DNA of 20,660 nt from JAAZPG01 sp012797375 (lineage in GTDB: Bacteria > Acidobacteriota > Aminicenantia > Aminicenantales > UBA4085): positions 1 through 20,660 of the forward strand of contig CALMMC010000066.1 in assembly GCA_937868205.1 (NCBI GenBank), given 5' to 3'. The notes below the pieces were generated by a model. That model was not told the origin of the DNA and did not search any database. It saw only the letters and a list, made by a program, of their open reading frames with translations. Both the position numbers and the translations under genes were made by a program. Below, one piece after another: positions 16,776-20,660 of the stretch (position 1 is the stretch's first letter; each line of letters opens with the position of its first letter).

Positions 16776-16799
16776 GGCGCGGAAGGAGGCGCGGAAGGA
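16776..16799 (+). repeat. Perfect 12-bp tandem duplication
   Basis: GGCGCGGAAGGA occurs twice in tandem (16776-16787 and 16788-16799) between the channel gene and the tRNA. The rest of the 16735-16849 spacer holds no gene and no clear terminator. A TAAGAT at 16825-16830 could be a weak -10 box for the tRNA. Confidence 0.6.
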
Positions 16800-16849
16800 A
16801 GTGGAATTTCCGCCCCGCTTGGATTAAGATGAAAACGCCTTTAATTTGT

Positions 16850-16924
16850 GCGCCTGTAGCTCAGTATGGATAGAGCAAGGGATTCCTAATCCCTAGGTCG
16901 CCCGTTCGAGCCGGGCCAGGCGCA
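16850..16924 (+). tRNA. tRNA-Arg (anticodon CCU)
   Basis: The 75-base sequence folds as a complete cloverleaf. The acceptor stem is GCGCCTG/CAGGCGC with discriminator A at 16924, and the D stem is GCTC/GAGC. The anticodon stem is AGGGA/TCCCT with loop TTCCTAA, giving anticodon CCT, which reads AGG. The T arm is GCCCG-TTCGAGC-CGGGC. All stems pair perfectly. CCA is not encoded. The 3' end overlaps a 12-bp repeat found again at 19437-19448, consistent with use as an integration site. Confidence 0.97.
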
Positions 16925-16930
16925 TTTCAT
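16919..16930 (+). repeat. Candidate left attachment site at tRNA-Arg 3' end
   Basis: GGCGCATTTCAT covers the last six bases of tRNA-Arg and six bases beyond. An exact copy lies at 19437-19448, where AT-rich sequence returns to GC-rich sequence. This is the arrangement expected for attL of an element integrated at a tRNA 3' end, though the repeat is short. Confidence 0.5.
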
Positions 16931-16950
16931 ATTGCTATTATTATCTGTTA

Positions 16951-16974
16951 GATAGAAGGATGTTTCTATTTTTT
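16951..16974 (+). terminator. Possible terminator after tRNA-Arg
   Basis: ATAGAA (16952-16957) pairs with TTCTAT (16964-16969), extended by G-T and A-T pairs, and runs into six Ts (16969-16974). It is the only hairpin with a T-run near the tRNA. It lies on the inner side of the candidate attachment site. Confidence 0.45.
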
Positions 16975-17030
16975 GGGTTAGCTGATTTATGTCTTTTTAT
17001 GTCTCTTTTTAAGCACACTTCCTCTCTCTT

Positions 17031-17964
17031 GGGCCGTGTCAACGGATGTTTGCAAAATGGGGGCCATCGTAACTCTCTTCAGCATGCGATTTGACTCGTC
17101 AGCTCGTGGAACTTTTCCAAGGATCCGATGATCTTATCCTCCCGGATATAGCTTCGCTCCCCGCTCCAGTCCTCCGTATATTCGACCAGGTAGCAGATCG
17201 TAAGTCTGATATAGGACTCGACGGATGGAAAAACGCCGACGACCCGGCTTCGCCGGCGGATCTCGCGATTCAACCGCTCCTGGCCGTTGGTCGAGGCGAT
17301 GCGTTTCTTGTCGATGTCCGGGAAATCATAGAATGAGAGGGAGTCGTCCAGTCCTTCTTCCAGGTACCGAATCGCCTCGGGAAAGCGCTTTTCGTAGTCG
17401 TCGATCAAAGCAGCCGCCGCCTGCCGGGCGCTCTTTTTATCCGGCTCGAGCCAGATCTGTTTTAAATCAGCCGCGAAGCGCACTTTCTCCCGATGGGGCA
17501 CCTGGGCTCCGATGTTTCGCATGAAGTGTCTTCACAACTTTGCCAGGAAGCCCCGAGCCATTCCTTTTTCGTGGCAGCTTGGAGGCCGGAATGAGCATCG
17601 GAGACCACCAGGGCCGTCCGTTTCATTCCCCGTTTCTTGAGATTTTGGAAAAACAAGCGCCAGCTGTCCTCGGATTCGTCAAACATCGGCTCCACAGCCA
17701 GGATTTCGTGATTTCCGGACTGCTTCACCCCGCAGGCGATCATCACGGCCACGGAAACGACTCGTCCTTCGACCCGGACCTTCTGGTAGAGAGCGTCGAT
17801 CCAGATGACCGCGTATTCTTCCTCCAGGGACCGCGAGCGAAAGGCTTCGACCTTGGGCATCCAGCTCTCGGTTAAACTCCGAAACCCGGGCGGCCGAGAT
17901 GTTCTCGATGCCCATCGATGGCCCGCCTCCTATGCCAAATTGCAACCATCACTGTACACTAGCC
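17031..17964 (-). mobile_element. Decayed IS256-family insertion sequence
   Basis: The element is defined by the IS256-type transposase remnant inside it. The outer limits are tentative: GGGCCGTGTCAACGGAT (17031-17047) and the segment at 17948-17964 are an imperfect inverted pair (11 of 17 positions). With a transposase lacking about its first 150 residues and only about 930 bases in total, the copy looks internally deleted and immobile. Confidence 0.55.
17079..17920 (-). pseudogene. IS256-family transposase, frameshifted and N-terminally truncated
   Basis: Three frames on the minus strand join into one IS256 (mutator-type DDE) transposase. The first segment is GIENISAARVSEFNRELD (near 17865-17915). 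A one-base shift near 17857 leads to VEAFRSRSLEEEYAVIWIDALYQKVR and SDAHSGLQAA. A one-base deletion near 17529-17530 then breaks GASWQSCE from HFMRNIGAQVP, which continues to the natural C terminus at 17079. The catalytic residues would be Asp in WIDALY, Asp in SDAHSGL and Glu in ERLNREIRRR, so all three are still present but in different frames. About 150 N-terminal residues are missing. The shifts sit exactly where family homology demands a continuous protein, so this is decay rather than programmed frameshifting. Confidence 0.85.
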
Positions 17965-18201
17965 GGTCGCATCCCATATTTCAATTGTTGAATTCATTCT
18001 TTCTCCTTTGCGCTGATCATAATCCTCTTCATGAGGAATTTTTCCAGACGGTAGCTATCATCTCATTATTTTGTCCCAGCCGTAGTGCTGTCAGCGGCAA
18101 AGCAATTGCTTTTCTTTGACATCTGATACCTATGGCAGTTGTCGGGATCGCTTTCGATCATTCCTGTACTTTCCTGAAAACGTCAAAATGAAGTTTAAAT
18201 A
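17965..18201. other. AT-rich spacer between IS remnant and HsdR-N gene
   Basis: About 240 AT-rich bases without a convincing gene. The only structure I see is a short GATCG-CTTT-CGATC hairpin (18146-18159) without a T-run. Confidence 0.5.
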
Positions 18202-19032
18202 TTATTTCTTTGTTTCTTGTGTATCTTGAGGCGCAGGGATAGATGAATCCTCTGTTTCCTTTTCAATGTTATTCTCATCATCAGGTTCTTTAGTTCTTTT
18301 AGCGATTTTGCTGTAATATTTTTTGATGCGGCTTAGTGCTTTTATTGCTTCGTCGCCTTCAAGGACATCCCGCTTTAATACTTCTCCGGAAAGCACTTTC
18401 AATATTTCTTCGGAAGAAGCGAGCACGCCCCCTGATATTTTCCTTAATTCTCGCCGAATATGAAAAATGATCTCATCAGAACAGATCAAAGCTCCGAGAA
18501 GAAACCGGTTTATCGTGAGGAATTTCTCATGGAATTCTTCGCGAGCGTCTTTAGCGAGACCCTCCTTGCACACGATATAGAGCTTTTCCCGGATCTCTTC
18601 GTTCTTGACATCCAAATCGATAAGATTGAACGAACAAATCAGGTCCGCGCCAATCGGTTGCTCAAATTTAATTTTGTAGATACACCAAGATGCTCCATTC
18701 GTCAGAATTGCCCATTGAACTCCGCTATTTGCGCAATAGTCCAGGGCCTGCCGAAGATGAGAATCTTTAAGGTCAATTCCGATAGCCTTAGCTTCAACGA
18801 GAAATTCGATTTTATTATCGAACTTTATTGCGAGATCGCAAAAAGTACCTCTTACGGAATATTCAGACGTGAGATCCATGTATTTATCGTAACCGAATAT
18901 TTCTGCAAAGATATCTTTAATAATGGAGAGGGTATCGGTTTCGTTGACGTCTCTGTCTTTCGCCGTTTTTAAAACCTGTTGGAATCTGGGGACACTTTTA
19001 ATCAATCGCTCGTCTACACGTTTTGGAATCAT
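18202..19032 (-). CDS. Stand-alone type I restriction HsdR N-terminal-like nuclease-fold protein
   Basis: The 276-residue product resembles the HsdR N-terminal domain (PD-(D/E)XK nuclease fold). From the ATG at 19032, Asp66 (TFCDLAIKF) and Glu80-Ala-Lys82 (FLVEAKA) form the D...ExK motif, and RQALDYCANSGVQW with ILTNGASWCIYKI completes the usual core, including the Q-x3-Y element of RecB-like nucleases. The C terminus is charged and low in complexity (EPDDENNIEKETEDSS). The start is fixed by GGAGGAGG six bases upstream; an ATG five codons earlier would have that sequence inside the coding region. No helicase part, HsdM or HsdS is present, so it is not a complete type I system. Codon use is AT-rich, unlike the flanking genes, which suggests transfer. 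Its real role is unknown; defence is a guess. Confidence 0.8.
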   Translation of the reverse strand: MIPKRVDERLIKSVPRFQQVLKTAKDRDVNETDTLSIIKDIFAEIFGYDKYMDLTSEYSVRGTFCDLAIKFDNKIEFLVEAKAIGIDLKDSHLRQALDYCANSGVQWAILTNGASWCIYKIKFEQPIGADLICSFNLIDLDVKNEEIREKLYIVCKEGLAKDAREEFHEKFLTINRFLLGALICSDEIIFHIRRELRKISGGVLASSEEILKVLSGEVLKRDVLEGDEAIKALSRIKKYYSKIAKRTKEPDDENNIEKETEDSSIPAPQDTQETKK

Positions 19033-19444
19033 CGAAACCTCCTCCATAGAGTTATTAAGGCCGAGCCGAGTAAGCCCGGAATTCCCTGCAATTTAATACT
19101 TATGCTTTACCCAAGACATTTTACAAAGAAAAAAAACGCTTTTAGTTTTTGAAACATGCAAAACCCGTCTCCCAGCAAGTCGTGCGACATCGGCTTGATT
19201 TAACCCATATCAACCCTTTAACATTCGAAACAATAATTTTGAAAATAACTTGAAAGTCAGGGACAACGGTTCGGCTCATGATGCGTTCCCTGTCAACTTC
19301 CCGCCCTACTGAAAGCATGTTAATGGATATTTCCGCCGATGACAAGTGAAAAAACGGCCATATTTATAAATATATCAACGTATTACTTGATTTTAACTTT
19401 CATTTTGTAAAAATCTTCCTCCTTAGTAACTAAGCGGGCGCATT
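19033..19444. other. AT-rich non-coding stretch at the island's right end
   Basis: About 410 bases of AT-rich sequence. A 67-codon frame on the minus strand (19142-19345, TTG start, no Shine-Dalgarno) has no recognisable family and I do not call it. Near the end is a 13-base palindrome CTTAGTAACTAAG (19422-19434), two bases from the repeat at 19437. Confidence 0.5.
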
Positions 19445-19448
19445 TCAT
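19437..19448 (+). repeat. Candidate right attachment site (copy of tRNA-Arg 3' end)
   Basis: GGCGCATTTCAT is an exact copy of 16919-16930. It overlaps the stop codon of the repeat-fibre gene (TGA at 19447-19445). GC-rich sequence resumes right after it. The palindrome at 19422-19434 beside it could be a recombinase arm site. Confidence 0.45.
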
Positions 19449-20660
19449 TTTTCCCGGCGGATGTCCTCCTTGAGCTTCGCGATATCCTCCCGCAGGGCGA
19501 GGATTTCCCGGTGTTGTTCCCGAAGGGCCGACCGCTGCTCTTGGACGACCTTGGTCAGGACGGCGACCAGGTCCATGGCGTTCAGACCCTTTCGGTCGTT
19601 CATCGCGACCAGCTCGGGGACGTCCTCGGCGATGAATCCGATGTAGGTTTCACCGTCGCTTTCCCGGTATTGGAATTTGACCGGCTCGAGCTTGTCGAAA
19701 GCGGCTTCGGCTTCTCCGGCCGGCAGGGTTTCGATGTTTTCCTTGAACTCCCGGCTGGAGCCGTCGACCCAGACTCCGCCGTTGCAAAAGGCTCCGTTTG
19801 TCCCGACTTCCAGCAAATAGGAGGGCGTTTTTTTGATCCCGACGGCGCCGTTGAATCTCAGCTTGTCGCTGGAAAAGTCGCCGTAGATCAGGGGAGTGGT
19901 TGACGGGGTGTTTTCAATGTACAGCTTGTTGGCTCCCAATTCGTTGTATCCGGCGCAATTGCCGATGAAGACATTTCCGTATCCGCTGTTGTTCAAGCGG
20001 CCCGTTTCTTTCCCGATAAAGACGTTGTCGTTGCCGCTGTTTTGTTCCCCCGAGCTCCCGCCGATGAAGACGTTGTCCATTCCCCGGGTGATGGCATACC
20101 CGGCATAGGCTCCGACGACCGTGTTCCAGCTTCCGTCATTGCCGTAGCCGCTTTGAAAGCCGAAAAACGAGTTCCCCTGCCCGGACACGTTCTTGAACCC
20201 GGCTTCATGCCCCACGAAGCAATTGTCCGATCCGGAGAGATTCTCCAAGCCGGCCCGGGCTCCGACGAAAACGTTTTCGTCAGCCGTGCTTTTATTGCCG
20301 GCCTGGAATCCGATGTACGTGTTTTCCCATCCGGTTTTATTCAATTTTCCCGCGGCCCGCCCGACGGACGTATTGGCGTACCCGGATGTGTTGGCGTACC
20401 CGGCCTGCCGGCCGAAAAAGGAATTATTCACCCCGGTCGTGATCCCAAAGCCGGCTTCCAGGCCGTAGAGCGTGTTGGAGGCTCCTTCCGTCCCTTCGAC
20501 GCCGATCCAATCCTGCGGCCGGAAATCCGCCGCCAGGTTGAATTCTCCTTTCGCAGTCCCCGTCAAATCCGCCTTTCCGCTTCCCAGGGCGGATTCCGCG
20601 GCTTTCACCCGCTCCCCGCCCGTCGCCGGCTCCGAACCCACGCCCCAGCCCGGCCCCTCG
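19445..20660 (-). CDS. Repeat-rich fibre/surface protein with C-terminal S74 (endosialidase chaperone) domain, 5' end outside the window
   Basis: The frame is open to the right edge; a GTG at 20641 is in frame, but the start probably lies outside. The visible 400 residues contain a short N-terminal part, then eleven repeats of 16-17 residues with pattern N-x-x-[VIF]-G-x-x-[AS]-G (about 19931-20476), expected to form a beta-helical or trimeric fibre. A linker (NGAVGIKKTPSYLLEVGTNG) leads to a Peptidase_S74 chaperone domain, SSREFKENI onwards, with GFIAEDVPEL and MDLVAVLTKVVQEQ, and a terminal coiled coil. In this family a Ser-Lys pair five residues apart cleaves the chaperone off after trimer assembly. 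The Ser (19757-19759) and Lys (19742-19744) are both present. Such proteins occur in phage tails and as bacterial surface proteins; no phage genes are visible nearby. Confidence 0.85.
   Translation of the reverse strand, partial: EGPGWGVGSEPATGGERVKAAESALGSGKADLTGTAKGEFNLAADFRPQDWIGVEGTEGASNTLYGLEAGFGITTGVNNSFFGRQAGYANTSGYANTSVGRAAGKLNKTGWENTYIGFQAGNKSTADENVFVGARAGLENLSGSDNCFVGHEAGFKNVSGQGNSFFGFQSGYGNDGSWNTVVGAYAGYAITRGMDNVFIGGSSGEQNSGNDNVFIGKETGRLNNSGYGNVFIGNCAGYNELGANKLYIENTPSTTPLIYGDFSSDKLRFNGAVGIKKTPSYLLEVGTNGAFCNGGVWVDGSSREFKENIETLPAGEAEAAFDKLEPVKFQYRESDGETYIGFIAEDVPELVAMNDRKGLNAMDLVAVLTKVVQEQRSALREQHREILALREDIAKLKEDIRREK
19931..20476 (-). repeat. Eleven tandem 48-51 base coding repeats in the fibre gene
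   Basis: Conserved Asn codons mark unit starts at residues 56, 73, 90, 107, 123, 140, 157, 173, 190, 206 and 223 (counted from the GTG at 20641), with spacing of 16 or 17 residues. Units such as NVFVGARAGLENLSGSD and NCFVGHEAGFKNVSGQG show the pattern. The DNA copies have diverged, so the repeat is held at protein level. Confidence 0.85.

Noticed and set aside
16842..16847. TAATTT as tRNA -10 box paired with TTGGAT at 16819-16824 (17-base spacer)
   Set aside because: Transcription would start near 16854, inside the tRNA, so it cannot make the mature 5' end.
17079..17860. Programmed frameshifting in the transposase
   Set aside because: There are two shifts in different directions, no slippery sequence at either site, and the N terminus is missing, so decay explains it better.
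19142..19345. 67-codon minus-strand frame in the AT-rich right end
   Set aside because: TTG start without Shine-Dalgarno and no family resemblance. I could not decide between chance and a decayed gene fragment.
16735..19444. CRISPR array or prophage
   Set aside because: No regularly spaced repeats were found, and no integrase, capsid, terminase or lysis genes are visible.

Overview
The window is high-GC bacterial chromosome (arginine mostly CGG/CGC, strongly GC-biased third positions) interrupted by one visibly AT-rich stretch at about 16.93-19.44 kb. Signal peptides, a probable lipoprotein and SecD/YajC indicate a bacterium with an ordinary Sec pathway. The gene mix (RecD2 without RecBC, HisKA_2 sensor kinase, CHASE2 cyclase, endosialidase-chaperone repeat protein) reminds me of Acidobacteriota or Aminicenantes-like lineages, but that is a weak guess from general familiarity.

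Layout. 1-2100 (minus): tgt-yajC-secD, the classical queuosine/Sec translocon cluster, with a good sigma70-type promoter at 2140-2168; secD runs off the left edge. 2101-2428: divergent control region with promoters for tgt and lepB and a 19-bp imperfect direct repeat. 2429-3142 (plus): lepB, ending in a hairpin terminator. 3174-4829 (minus): membrane-anchored alkaline-phosphatase-fold protein that has lost several metal ligands. 5056-8253 (plus): large orphan sensor histidine kinase with a near-consensus promoter. 8462-10675 (plus): RecD2-type helicase.

10703-16734 (plus): five closely spaced genes behind a TTGACT-17-TAAGAT promoter buried in the end of recD2. They encode an exported SH3-like protein, a secreted/lipoprotein M48 zinc peptidase, a CHASE2 class III adenylate cyclase with all catalytic residues, a metallo-beta-lactamase-fold hydrolase, and an MscS-type channel with a C-terminal cyclic-nucleotide-binding domain. 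I read this as a candidate envelope-sensing circuit: an extracytoplasmic signal drives cAMP synthesis, cAMP acts on a mechanosensitive-type channel, and the MBL enzyme may end the signal. This is the most interesting system in the window.

16850-16924: tRNA-Arg(CCU). Its 3' end carries a 12-bp sequence repeated exactly at 19437-19448, where the sequence becomes GC-rich again. The 2.5 kb between the copies holds an IS256-family remnant (two frameshifts, missing N terminus) and a stand-alone HsdR-N-like PD-(D/E)XK protein. It looks like a small or decayed element integrated at the tRNA. 19445-20660 (minus): repeat-rich surface or fibre protein with a C-terminal S74 intramolecular chaperone, open at the right edge.
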